Assembly: GCA_018268055.1 (NCBI GenBank)
Contig: JAFDXF010000030.1
Coordinates: 1-38,984, forward strand
Length of the DNA: 38,984 nucleotides
Reading direction: 5' to 3'
Source of the DNA: Bacteroidota bacterium
GTDB taxonomy: Bacteria > Bacteroidota > Bacteroidia > Chitinophagales > Chitinophagaceae
Positions 18,005 through 27,502 of the stretch are shown piece by piece. The notes under the pieces were generated by a model. That model ran no database searches, was not told where the DNA came from, and saw nothing but the letters and a program-made list of their open reading frames with translations. Both the position numbers and the translations under genes were made by a program. Position 1 is the first letter of the stretch. Each line of letters opens with the position of its first letter.

Positions 18005-18262
18005 CTATACTTGTTTTGCACCTTCTACCAGAACGGTTACTCTATTGTGCAATACTTCTACAAATCCGCCTTGTACTTCAAAAATACTGTCCACTGTCAA
18101 GCTTTTATCTTTCAGCACTTTAATCTTACCTGCTTTCAATGCGCTTACTAAGGGTGCGTGTTTGTCCAGCACTTCAAAAGAACCGCTGATGCCCGGCATT
18201 TGTACGCCATGCACTTTGCCGTCGTATATTTTTTTCTCAGGTGTAAGAATTTCTAAAATCAT
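18005..18262 (-). CDS. atpC: F1 ATP synthase epsilon subunit (short form)
   Basis: An 85-aa subunit of the central stalk of F1. It contains the N-terminal beta-sandwich (MILEILTPEKKIYDGKV, VQMPGISGSFEVLDKHAPLVSAL) and ends shortly after. The C-terminal pair of helices that inhibits ATP hydrolysis in E. coli (139 aa) is absent. Short epsilon subunits are usual in Bacteroidota, so this is not a truncation. It is 10 bases downstream of atpD, with a terminator after it. Confidence 0.93.
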   Translation of the reverse strand: MILEILTPEKKIYDGKVHGVQMPGISGSFEVLDKHAPLVSALKAGKIKVLKDKSLTVDSIFEVQGGFVEVLHNRVTVLVEGAKQV

Positions 18263-18272
18263 ATTCTAAATA

Positions 18273-19988
<1,716 letters not shown>

Positions 19989-20027
19989 TTAATGATTTTG
20001 CCGTATTTTCGGCCAAAATTCAAGGCA

Positions 20028-21638
20028 ATGGCCGAAGCAATATTAATGCCCCGACTTAGTGATACAATGACCGAAGGAGTTATCGCTGCATGGCATAAAA
20101 AAGTGGGCGACTCTGTGAAAAAAGGAGAATTACTCGCTGAAATAGAAACAGATAAAGCCACATTGGAATTAGAAAGCTACAAAGATGGCACACTCCTATA
20201 TGTGGGTGTGGATAAAGGTGGTAAACTGCAAGTGGATGCTCTCTTAGCAATCATTGGAAAGCCGGGAGAGGATATTTCATCTTTAACAGGAGGCAAACCG
20301 CAAATAAGCAAAACCGAACAATCAAGCGCTCCCATTGTAGCACAAGAAGCAAAACCGGCAGTCTCAAACAATACAGTTGCAATGGAAGAGGCTGTATTGA
20401 TGCCTCGCCTTAGTGATACGATGGAAGTGGGCGTAATCGCCTCCTGGCATAAAAACGTAGGTGACTCAGTGAAAAAAGGCGATGTACTCGCCGAAATTGA
20501 AACCGATAAAGCAACATTAGAACTTGAAAGTTATAAAAACGGCACACTACTCTACATAGGTGCAGAAAAAGGTGAAAAAATACCGGTGAATGCACTGCTT
20601 TGCATCATTGGCGAAAAAGGAAAAACAGATGTGGATGCAATTGTTAATGCAGTGAAAAACGGAGCAACATCCGGAGAGCAAAAAACAATTGAGCCTGCTA
20701 TAAGTGAAGCAACCATACAACCTGTTGCTGAAACAATTGCAGATTCTTCATCTAATGGAAGAATTAAAGCATCACCATTAGCCAAAAAAATAGCTAAAGA
20801 CAAAGGCATTGACTTGAAATCTATTTCCGGTTCAGGTGATGGTGGAAGAATTATCAAATCAGATTTAGATAATTACAAAATACCTACTACTGCAACACCG
20901 ACTGCTGCTACTTCACAAAAAACAATAGAAGTACCAACATACACAGGAAGTGCAGAAGAAGGTTATACAGATATGCCCAACTCGCAAATGCGTAATGTAA
21001 TTGCCAAACGATTGGGCGAAAGTAAATTCAGTGCGCCACACTTCTATCTCACCATGGAGATAACAATGGACAATGCAATGTCTGTAAGAGCCCAATTGAA
21101 TGAAGTAAGTCCGGTTAAAATCAGCTTTAATGATATGGTAGTAAAAGCTGCCGCATTATCATTACGCCAACATCCGGCGGTAAATGCAAGCTGGATGGGC
21201 GATAAAATTCGCCGTTGGCACCATGTACACATCGGCATTGCAGTAGCAATAGAAGACGGGTTGATAGTACCAGTTGTTCGTTTTGCAGATAATAAAACAC
21301 TGCCTCAAATAGCTGCCGAAAGCAAAGAACTTAGCGGTAAAGCAAGAAATAAAAAATTGCAACCCAACGAATTTACAGGTAACACATTTACAATCTCCAA
21401 TCTCGGTATGATGGACATTGATGAATTTACAGCGATTATCAATCCTCCGGATAGCTGTATTATGGCTGTAGGCCGCATCAAAGAAGTAGTAGTTAGAAAA
21501 GGTGATGGTTTTGGCGTAAGCAATGTGATGAAAGTAACCTTGAGTTGCGATCATCGCAGCGTGGACGGTGCGTCAGGTGCTGCATTCTTGCAAACATTTA
21601 AAAAGTATATGGAGCAGCCGTTGATGATGTTTATATAA
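20028..21638 (+). CDS. pyruvate dehydrogenase complex E2, dihydrolipoyl acetyltransferase
   Basis: A 536-aa core subunit of the PDH complex, moving acetyl groups from E1 to CoA. In order: two lipoyl domains (about 1-80, lipoyl Lys43, and about 120-198, lipoyl Lys161, both in ETDKATLELES), a peripheral-subunit-binding domain (247-283), and the catalytic domain with His509 and Asp513 in DHRSVDG near the C-terminus. Linkers are Ala/Pro/Thr-rich. The ATG at 20028 is preferred over that at 19992, because the first residues then open the lipoyl domain directly. The E1 and E3 genes are not adjacent. A terminator follows at 21671. Confidence 0.95.
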   Translation: MAEAILMPRLSDTMTEGVIAAWHKKVGDSVKKGELLAEIETDKATLELESYKDGTLLYVGVDKGGKLQVDALLAIIGKPGEDISSLTGGKPQISKTEQSSAPIVAQEAKPAVSNNTVAMEEAVLMPRLSDTMEVGVIASWHKNVGDSVKKGDVLAEIETDKATLELESYKNGTLLYIGAEKGEKIPVNALLCIIGEKGKTDVDAIVNAVKNGATSGEQKTIEPAISEATIQPVAETIADSSSNGRIKASPLAKKIAKDKGIDLKSISGSGDGGRIIKSDLDNYKIPTTATPTAATSQKTIEVPTYTGSAEEGYTDMPNSQMRNVIAKRLGESKFSAPHFYLTMEITMDNAMSVRAQLNEVSPVKISFNDMVVKAAALSLRQHPAVNASWMGDKIRRWHHVHIGIAVAIEDGLIVPVVRFADNKTLPQIAAESKELSGKARNKKLQPNEFTGNTFTISNLGMMDIDEFTAIINPPDSCIMAVGRIKEVVVRKGDGFGVSNVMKVTLSCDHRSVDGASGAAFLQTFKKYMEQPLMMFI

Positions 21639-21670
21639 CAACACGATTCAATATTTATTTTTAATACTCA

Positions 21671-21692
21671 ACCACCTTCGGGTGGTTTTTTT
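21671..21692 (+). terminator. terminator of the PDH E2 gene
   Basis: ACCACC (21671-21676) and GGTGGT (21681-21686) pair around a UUCG loop, followed by a run of T to 21692. A textbook intrinsic terminator 33 bases after the stop. Confidence 0.9.
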
Positions 21693-21757
21693 ATCATTCT
21701 ATTATAAAATAATAAAAGACTCGGCACGTTTATTACTACATATCTCAAAAAGAAAAA

Positions 21758-22660
21758 ATGTTACGTTCATTTCTCTTCTCAATAAGTATTATCGGCTTTT
21801 TATTAGCACCGCTGCTCTCCAAAAAAGAGCAACTACTCCGTATGAGTAAAAAATACCTTCCGGAGTATTATGCCGTAATCAAAGAAAGTGACGACCAGCT
21901 AATAAACCAGTACGCAACCAAAGACTCATTAAAATATTTTTTGGAAGAAATACCTACAATTGTACATGAACTCTGGCATAATTATCAGAGCACTCATTTC
22001 AGCTATCAAGACACTGTTATTCAATTTAGGATCAACGACACACTCAAGCTAAAAATTAAAAACTTTAAAACTTTTCCATCAAACCGTATCAACAGCATTG
22101 TGCCGGCTGCCACACGAAAAAATATTTTCCGATATGATACTTATGTGAATGCCAAAAGTAAATATCATGTCACACAGCAGTTTGGCATTTTTGGTTTATT
22201 GGAAGAAGCCCTTGCCTACTATCATTCATATCACACCACCCTATTGCTCTTTAATTATTATGCGGATACTTATGGTTGGAAAAATCCTGAGCCGTGGGTA
22301 GATTGGTTGAGCAACAATGCCAGTATCAGGTTTTCCATTGCCGAGTTTAAACTTTTTATTTCTTGGTATTTGCAATATGCACAGAAGCATGAGCCGGATG
22401 TATTTAAGAATTTGAAATCAAGCAAAGGGTTGAAAGATATTTTTCAGTTTTTGGAAAGTGAAGAAAATAAAATGAATACCCTCTATGTTCAATATCGCAA
22501 TGATATTATCAATAAACTTAATGGCAAACTTTACATAGAAGGCGATTTTGTTTATAACAAAGCCACCCGACAAGGAAAAGGTATGTACGATGAAGACTTA
22601 AAAAAAATAAATACTCTCCTTGCTGCACCAGAGCACAAAATATTAGACCTGTTGCGATAA
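21758..22660 (+). CDS. putative secreted or membrane-anchored HExxH metallopeptidase
   Basis: A 300-aa protein I cannot place in a named family. An N-terminal hydrophobic segment (residues 2-20) looks like an uncleaved signal or anchor. HELWHNYQ at 70-77 contains a HExxH zinc motif, and GLLEEALAYYHSY at 147-159 supplies a Glu (149 or 150) at the place and in the style (E-x-A-x-Y) of the third zinc ligand in gluzincins. The 75-residue spacing between the two motifs is plausible. The rest is rich in aromatic and basic residues with no repeats. No operon partner: it is flanked by a terminator and by the GbsR gene. The peptidase activity is inferred. Confidence 0.7.
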   Translation: MLRSFLFSISIIGFLLAPLLSKKEQLLRMSKKYLPEYYAVIKESDDQLINQYATKDSLKYFLEEIPTIVHELWHNYQSTHFSYQDTVIQFRINDTLKLKIKNFKTFPSNRINSIVPAATRKNIFRYDTYVNAKSKYHVTQQFGIFGLLEEALAYYHSYHTTLLLFNYYADTYGWKNPEPWVDWLSNNASIRFSIAEFKLFISWYLQYAQKHEPDVFKNLKSSKGLKDIFQFLESEENKMNTLYVQYRNDIINKLNGKLYIEGDFVYNKATRQGKGMYDEDLKKINTLLAAPEHKILDLLR

Positions 22661-22699
22661 CTATGTTTCAGTAAATATTGAAAATTCGGAAATATTTTT

Positions 22700-22707
22700 T
22701 AGCTTTA
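22700..22707 (+). promoter_or_regulatory. -7 box abutting the gbsR-like start
   Basis: TAGCTTTA (22700-22707) resembles TAnnTTTG and is separated from the ATG at 22712 by only CCGA. If active, transcription would begin at or within a few bases of the start codon. Confidence 0.35.
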
Positions 22708-22711
22708 CCGA

Positions 22712-23218
22712 ATGAAACTTTCAGAAGCAAAACAACAATTCATCAGTAATTGGGGTGCATTTGGAACGCATTGGGGCATCAATCGCACGATGGCACAGAT
22801 TCATGCATTACTACTCATCAGCCCGGACCCTATTACACAAGATGATATGATGGAGGAGTTAAACATCAGTCGTGGCAATGTAAACATGAATATCCGCGAA
22901 TTGATCAACTGGGGGCTTGCAGAAAGAATCATATTACCCGGTGAAAGAAAAGAATTTTTTTCTGCCGAAAAAGATATTTGGCTTGTAGTAAAAAGAATTG
23001 TGAAAGAAAGAAAGAAAAGAGAGCTGGATCCTATGCTGCAGCTTTTAGATAAATTGGAAGCGGTAGAAGGCGATAAAAAAGATAAGCACGTTAAAACATT
23101 TGTAGAAACAGTTGGCAATATTAAAAAGCTGGGCAAGCAAGCAGATAAAACTTTAGATACGATGATAAAGGCGGAAGAAAATTGGTTTATTTCTAATATG
23201 CTTAAAATTTTTAAATAA
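22712..23218 (+). CDS. GbsR/MarR-family transcriptional regulator
   Basis: A 168-aa DNA-binding protein. A winged-helix domain covers about residues 20-95: the recognition part reads TQDDMMEELNISRGNVNMNIRELINWGL, followed by a wing (ERIILPGERKEFF). The opening EAKQQFISNWGAFGTHWGINRTMAQIHALL is characteristic of the GbsR branch. The charged C-terminal helices (KKRELDPMLQLLDKLE) probably form the dimer interface. Its targets are unknown; it is followed after 20 bases by a CoA-binding protein gene, probably cotranscribed. Confidence 0.9.
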   Translation: MKLSEAKQQFISNWGAFGTHWGINRTMAQIHALLLISPDPITQDDMMEELNISRGNVNMNIRELINWGLAERIILPGERKEFFSAEKDIWLVVKRIVKERKKRELDPMLQLLDKLEAVEGDKKDKHVKTFVETVGNIKKLGKQADKTLDTMIKAEENWFISNMLKIFK

Positions 23219-23238
23219 ACAATTCCATACTGTTATTT

Positions 23239-23598
23239 ATGAAAAAGACATTAGTAATTGGAGCATCAGAAAATCCGGACCGTTATAGCTATATGGCTAT
23301 TGAGAAATTAAGGAAATATGCGCATCCGGTAGTAGCAATTGGAAGAAAGAAAGGAAAAGTAAAAGATGTTTCTTTTGACACGCATAAAGAAATGTTTGAA
23401 GACATTGACACCATCACGCTTTATTTGAATCCTAAAAACCAGCAGGAGTATTACGATTACATTCTTTCACTAAAACCAAAACGTATTATTTTCAATCCCG
23501 GAACGGAAAACTCCGAATTGGAAAAAATAGTTGCCGCACAGAATATAAACACCATAGAAGCCTGCACATTAGTCCTGCTCAGTACGGGACAATACTAA
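23239..23598 (+). CDS. CoA-binding domain protein (YccU-like)
   Basis: A 119-aa protein made of one Rossmann-like CoA-binding domain. The nucleotide-binding start is TLVIGASENPDRYSYMAIEKL, later followed by TITLYLNPKNQQEYYDYI and the family-typical IIFNPGTENSELEKIVAAQNI and EACTLVLL. Members of this family bind CoA or acyl-CoA; no reaction is established. It probably belongs to the same transcript as the upstream regulator gene. Confidence 0.9.
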   Translation: MKKTLVIGASENPDRYSYMAIEKLRKYAHPVVAIGRKKGKVKDVSFDTHKEMFEDIDTITLYLNPKNQQEYYDYILSLKPKRIIFNPGTENSELEKIVAAQNINTIEACTLVLLSTGQY

Positions 23599-23745
23599 AT
23601 TATCCCTAAGAAGTTTTACGATTAATTCATAGAGCGGCTACTAATGCCCTTATGAACTTCCCCTCGATATTATCATTTTCCCTCGTTGTTATTTGTCCCT
23701 GACAAAAAGATTTTGAAATCTTGTGTCATCCAAACCCTGAGAACT

Positions 23746-23768
23746 ACAACCGATAAAATATCGGTTGT
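23746..23768. repeat. perfect inverted repeat (terminator or operator)
   Basis: ACAACCGATA (23746-23755) and TATCGGTTGT (23759-23768) form a perfect 10-bp stem with an AAA loop. It lies 148 bases after the CoA-binding gene and 35 bases before the start of the next gene. Only three T follow the stem, so it is weak as a terminator; a dyad-symmetric protein-binding site is equally possible. Confidence 0.5.
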
Positions 23769-23803
23769 TTAACAATATCCTTTTGACTTTAAAAAAAGTA
23801 AAA

Positions 23804-24274
23804 ATGAAAAATCTTCGTATTGCATTGCTTTGTAGCATTATCACATTTTCTAGCTTATGTGCTTCGGCGCAGATGACATTGGTAAGAGAACCCGATTATA
23901 ACAGACCTAAACTGTTTAGCGATCTACCCGATGAAATACCTGTTCGTATTGCAGCATTAAATGAGCTATTTTCAACCTCTTTCAATCAAACCATCAACAA
24001 GCAATTAGCTTCAGGAAATGGGTCCTTCGCTATTGAAGGAAAAGTAATCAATGAAAACAAAGCTATTAGTGATCGTGTTCAAACAGTCATAATTAAATCC
24101 AGCAACTTTAAAGGAGCCACACTCACATTAGTAAAAATTGACAATGAAGATGGGACTACATCATACAGTGGTCGCATTATAAGTTTTACAAATGGCGATG
24201 CCTATATTTTAGAAAAGAAAAATTCCGGCTATGTATTATCCAAGAAAGGATTTTATGATTTAGTAAATGAATAA
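23804..24274 (+). CDS. small exported protein, function unknown
   Basis: A 156-aa protein beginning MKNLRIALLCSIITFSSLCASAQ, a signal peptide with an A-S-A-Q type cleavage site near residue 22. The mature part is mixed alpha/beta and has a stretch (GKVINENKAISDRVQTVIIKSSNFKG, then an ATLTLVK strand and SGRIISFTNGDAYILEK) suggesting a small beta-sheet domain. No cysteines remain after processing and no sorting tail is seen. The frame is open from 23765, but the signal peptide fixes the start. Family not recognised. The metzincin gene follows after 74 bases and may be coexpressed. Confidence 0.65.
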   Translation: MKNLRIALLCSIITFSSLCASAQMTLVREPDYNRPKLFSDLPDEIPVRIAALNELFSTSFNQTINKQLASGNGSFAIEGKVINENKAISDRVQTVIIKSSNFKGATLTLVKIDNEDGTTSYSGRIISFTNGDAYILEKKNSGYVLSKKGFYDLVNE

Positions 24275-24348
24275 TCTCTATTGAATAATGCCCGTTTTTC
24301 ATCCGTATCCTCCAATCCCTATTGAAAAAATTAAAAATCCAACTTGTT

Positions 24349-25953
24349 ATGAAACATTTTTTGAAACCAATATTATTCACACTGTTCTGTGTTAGCACAC
24401 TGTTATTAAAAGCACAAGTGCCAATACTGAATAGTTATCCTACTTCATCCGCCGTTATATTTCTTGACTTTGACGGACATTACGTTGACAATACTTCATG
24501 GAATTATGCAGGCCCAATATCTTGCGATCCTTCAGGCTTGAATAATACCCAGATCACAGAAGTCTTTAATCGTGTTGCTGAAGATTATCGTCCTTTTGCG
24601 TTAAATATCACTACCGACTCCACCAAATATTGGTCAGCACCGGTTTCAAAAAGGACCAGGGTGATTATAACAACAACATACAGTTGGTATGGATCAGGTG
24701 CCGGTGGCGTATCGTTCATGTACACATTTGGTGATGCAGCAAATACTCCATGTTTTATTTTCTCCTCTCTTTTGGGGTTAAACGTTAAGAAAGTCTCTGA
24801 AGCCGTATCACACGAAGCAGGTCATACTCTTGGTTTATTTCACCAAGCGACTTATGACAATAACTGTGTGAGAATATCTGAATACAATCCAGGAACGGGA
24901 ACCGGTGAAATTGGATGGGCTCCAATTATGGGTGTAGGATATAGTCAAAATCTAACACTATGGAATATTGGCCCTAATCCCTATGGCTGTAGCAATGTTC
25001 AAAGTGACATTGACATAATTACTACTAGGAATAGCATTTCGTTACGCCCTGACGATTATGCTGATACTTATGCAGGAGCAACAAACATCAACTTCGTTAA
25101 TAATGCGTTCAATATACCAGGCATTATCACTAGCAATACAGATATAGATATGTTTAAAGTTGTAGTTCCTTCTTTAGGTAGATTTAAATTAGATGCCATA
25201 CCTTACAATGTAGGAACAGGAAATTCCGGCTCTAACTTAGATATACAACTTACATTATATAATAGTGCACAAACTTTATTGAATGTATATAATCCGAGCA
25301 CATTATTAAGTTCAGCTATTGATTCTTTACTCAATCCAGGCACCTATTATATCAAAGTAGAAGGAAAAGGAAATATTTATGCGCCCAATTATGCCAGCCT
25401 TGGCTCTTATTCCTTACAAGGATCTTTCACCGGTGGAACTCTGCCTCTACGAAGATTAGAGTTGAGAGGTGCTATTAATAATAATCAACACCAACTGGCA
25501 TGGACTATTGACGCTGATGAGCAAATTACAAAATTGATTTTAGAAACATCAACAGATGGCAGAAACTTCACAACGTTGACTGATGCTGCTACAACTTTGC
25601 GCAACTACAACTATGATCCTTTAGTTTCAGGCACAATACAATATCGTCTAAATGTAACGTTTGATAATGGCAGACAATATTATTCCAACATTGTTACTTT
25701 AAAGAAAACAGGAAGCCGAAATCGACCACAGTTGATCAGCAACTTAATCAATAGCAACAATGTTGAAGTACAAAGTCCCGGAAATTTCAACTATCATATT
25801 TATGACTTCAGCGGAAAGTCGTTGACCTCAGGTAAGTTAGTGAATGGTTCAAATCATATAAATACATCCACGCTAAATGTTAGTGGTATGTACATCATAA
25901 GATTTGATGACGGTGCTTCCGGCGCTTGGATTGACAAATTTGTGAAACAATAA
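24349..25953 (+). CDS. secreted metzincin-type metalloprotease with T9SS sorting tail
   Basis: A 534-aa exported protease. A signal peptide (residues 1-22, ending LLLKAQ) is followed by a catalytic domain with the full metzincin zinc site HEAGHTLGLFH at 155-165 and a downstream Met-turn (IMGVGY). A jelly-roll-like pre-peptidase C-terminal region follows, with DIDMFKV and PGTYYIKVEG. The last ~75 residues match the Por secretion tail: FNYHIYDFSGKSL, NVSGMYIIRF, then a Lys-containing end. The tail predicts export through the T9SS. The frame is open from a TTG at 24322, but the signal peptide places the start at the ATG at 24349. Confidence 0.9.
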   Translation: MKHFLKPILFTLFCVSTLLLKAQVPILNSYPTSSAVIFLDFDGHYVDNTSWNYAGPISCDPSGLNNTQITEVFNRVAEDYRPFALNITTDSTKYWSAPVSKRTRVIITTTYSWYGSGAGGVSFMYTFGDAANTPCFIFSSLLGLNVKKVSEAVSHEAGHTLGLFHQATYDNNCVRISEYNPGTGTGEIGWAPIMGVGYSQNLTLWNIGPNPYGCSNVQSDIDIITTRNSISLRPDDYADTYAGATNINFVNNAFNIPGIITSNTDIDMFKVVVPSLGRFKLDAIPYNVGTGNSGSNLDIQLTLYNSAQTLLNVYNPSTLLSSAIDSLLNPGTYYIKVEGKGNIYAPNYASLGSYSLQGSFTGGTLPLRRLELRGAINNNQHQLAWTIDADEQITKLILETSTDGRNFTTLTDAATTLRNYNYDPLVSGTIQYRLNVTFDNGRQYYSNIVTLKKTGSRNRPQLISNLINSNNVEVQSPGNFNYHIYDFSGKSLTSGKLVNGSNHINTSTLNVSGMYIIRFDDGASGAWIDKFVKQ

Positions 25954-26008
25954 AAATTATAATACACCTCCTTCGGGAGTATTAATCCGTACCTTTTCTT
26001 TGTGTATT

Positions 26009-26042
26009 AAAAGTTTTCCCATAACTTGGGAAAACTTTTTTT
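26009..26042 (+). terminator. strong hairpin ending at the ykuK-like start codon
   Basis: AAAAGTTTTCCCA (26009-26021) and TGGGAAAACTTTT (26027-26039) form a perfect 13-bp stem with a 5-base loop and a T tail that runs to 26042. The next base begins the ATG of the following gene. It serves as an intrinsic terminator for the upstream protease and, if the next gene has its own promoter, would be part of that gene's leader. Confidence 0.8.
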
Positions 26043-26516
26043 ATGCATTGGAGAAAATTTAATGGCGAGCCTGTTGATTTACCAATTTATGAAGCAGTAG
26101 AAACTGCAATAATGCGTGAAATAGAGAATGGACATCATCTAAAAGTTTGTATTGGCACGGACTCGCAAGTAAAAGGAAGTGATACGGAATTTGCTACTGT
26201 TATTGTATTTTTAAGAGAAGGGCAAGGCGGTTTTATGTTTATTCATAATGAAAAGACCAAACAGTCATTCACAATTAAAGAACGCATGCTAACCGAAGTT
26301 GCAAAAAGCATTGACATCGCTTATCAACTCTGCCACCTGTTTACCGAATACAATGTGGATATGGAAGTACATGCAGACATAAACACAAATCCTAATTTCA
26401 AGAGCAATGATGCATTGAAAGAAGCAATGGGATATATTTTAGGAATGGGATTTGCATTCAAAGCAAAACCTGAAGCTTTCGCCAGTAGTTGTTGTGCGAA
26501 TAAAGCCGTGAATTAG
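26043..26516 (+). CDS. YkuK-like RNase H-fold protein (DUF458)
   Basis: A 157-aa protein of the YkuK family (RNase H-like fold). The acidic motif IGTDSQVKGSDTEFATVIVFL (residues about 37-57), a central helical part and MEVHADINTNPNFKSND (103-119) hold conserved Asp/Asn residues placed like an RNase H active site. The family's biological function is not established. Its ATG follows directly on the T tail of a 13-bp hairpin, so initiation probably depends on how that hairpin behaves. The C-terminus is Cys-rich (SSCCANKAVN). Confidence 0.85.
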   Translation: MHWRKFNGEPVDLPIYEAVETAIMREIENGHHLKVCIGTDSQVKGSDTEFATVIVFLREGQGGFMFIHNEKTKQSFTIKERMLTEVAKSIDIAYQLCHLFTEYNVDMEVHADINTNPNFKSNDALKEAMGYILGMGFAFKAKPEAFASSCCANKAVN

Positions 26517-26528
26517 TTTATTAACTTT

Positions 26529-26744
26529 CTATTTTATAAAAATCATTTTTTTCTGTTCAACAGTCTGAAATGTACTTGTTGCCAGTTTTTTATTTTGATT
26601 AGATTGGTAAATTGGAGTAATACTTTGCGCATTAGATATACCTCCTTCCATTTTACGGGTATCCTCTTGAGCCAATGAAAAGGCTACAAGAGTTATTACA
26701 AATAGCAAGACTATTAAATTACGGTCGGATAAGAGTTTTCTCAT
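26529..26744 (-). CDS. small exported protein, function unknown
   Basis: A 71-aa protein with an N-terminal basic region and a hydrophobic segment (residues 9-25, ending FSLAQ), followed by a short polar tail without recognisable motif (EDTRKMEGGISNAQS...). It looks like a signal peptide with a mature peptide of about 45 residues. A TAAATTTG box (26768-26775) lies 23 bases upstream. It converges with the ykuK-like gene, 12 bases apart. Real translation is likely but not certain. Confidence 0.5.
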   Translation of the reverse strand: MRKLLSDRNLIVLLFVITLVAFSLAQEDTRKMEGGISNAQSITPIYQSNQNKKLATSTFQTVEQKKMIFIK

Positions 26745-26767
26745 TACTTTATAGGTAAGATGGTGTG

Positions 26768-26775
26768 CAAATTTA
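26768..26775 (-). promoter_or_regulatory. -7 box of the small exported protein gene
   Basis: TAAATTTG on the minus strand matches TAnnTTTG exactly and lies 23 bases before the ATG at 26744. The surroundings are very AT-rich and no -33 TTG is visible. Confidence 0.35.
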
Positions 26776-26813
26776 TAAAAATTTAATTATCCTTTTATAA
26801 AAAAGAATTAAGC

Positions 26814-27431
26814 TCACTTTTTTTGAAAATCATTATTCAATTTATTAATATAGCTTAAAATTTCATCTCTTCCATCTCGTTTAACGGCAGAACTTAAAAA
26901 GAATAGTGGAGGCAACTCCCATGTTTCTTTTAATTTTTCCAGAAAGGCATCTACATTTCTTATAGTAGCGCCCGGTTTGTTTTTATCTGTTTTTGTAAAA
27001 ATAATAGCAAAAGGCACAGCCCATTCTCCCAACTTATTTATAAATTCCAAGTCGATTGCTTGTGGCTCATGTCGGCTGTCAATAAGAATAAATAGATTGG
27101 CGAGATTTTCTCTTTTCCGAATATATGATTCAATCATATTTTCCCAATTCCTTCTCGCCTTCTGTGATACACTAGCATATCCATATCCAGGAAGGTCAAC
27201 GATGTACCATTTTCTTTTATCCGATGAAATAATTTCGAAATGATTAATCAGTTGCGTTTTCCCGGGCGATGCAGAAGTTTTTGCAAGTGCTGCTTTATTG
27301 GTCAGCATATTAATAAGCGACGACTTACCAACATTACTTCTTCCGATAAATGCATACTCAGGTCTGTCGGCTGCAGGGCATTGTTTGTAAGTAGCGCTGC
27401 TGATTACATATTTAGCTGAAATTATATTCAT
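26814..27431 (-). CDS. engB: ribosome-biogenesis GTPase EngB/YihA/YsxC
   Basis: A 205-aa small GTPase required for assembly of the large ribosomal subunit. G1 GRSNVGKS at residues 30-37, G3 DLPGYGYA, and G4 TKTDK are intact, and the segment around SASPGKTQLINHF is the family's switch I. The frame stays open to 27521, but the extra residues do not match the family; the ATG at 27431 (MNIISAKYVISSATY) gives the standard length. It is divergent from ubiE/menG with 71 bases between the starts. Confidence 0.95.
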   Translation of the reverse strand: MNIISAKYVISSATYKQCPAADRPEYAFIGRSNVGKSSLINMLTNKAALAKTSASPGKTQLINHFEIISSDKRKWYIVDLPGYGYASVSQKARRNWENMIESYIRKRENLANLFILIDSRHEPQAIDLEFINKLGEWAVPFAIIFTKTDKNKPGATIRNVDAFLEKLKETWELPPLFFLSSAVKRDGRDEILSYINKLNNDFQKK

Positions 27432-27488
27432 TGTGCTTGGTTCATAAAATGCGAAGTAAACCTTTAAACAGCAAATAACAAACCCCGT

Positions 27489-27496
27489 TATCTTTG
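27489..27496 (+). promoter_or_regulatory. -7 box abutting the ubiE/menG start
   Basis: TATCTTTG matches TAnnTTTG exactly and is separated from the ATG at 27503 by only 6 bases. The transcript would start at, or just before, the start codon. A weak TTTA lies about 22 bases upstream in the -33 region. Confidence 0.45.
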
Positions 27497-27502
27497 CAAC
27501 CC

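Noticed and set aside
20552..20857. 101-aa minus-strand open frame inside the PDH E2 gene
   Set aside because: Lies fully within the well-recognised E2 coding region; a shadow of its codon bias. The same holds for 21162-21554 and 21305-21523.
25961..25984. Imperfect CTCC-UUCG-GGAG hairpin after the metzincin gene
   Set aside because: Only four strong pairs, a three-base bulge and no T tract; the perfect hairpin at 26009 is the better terminator.
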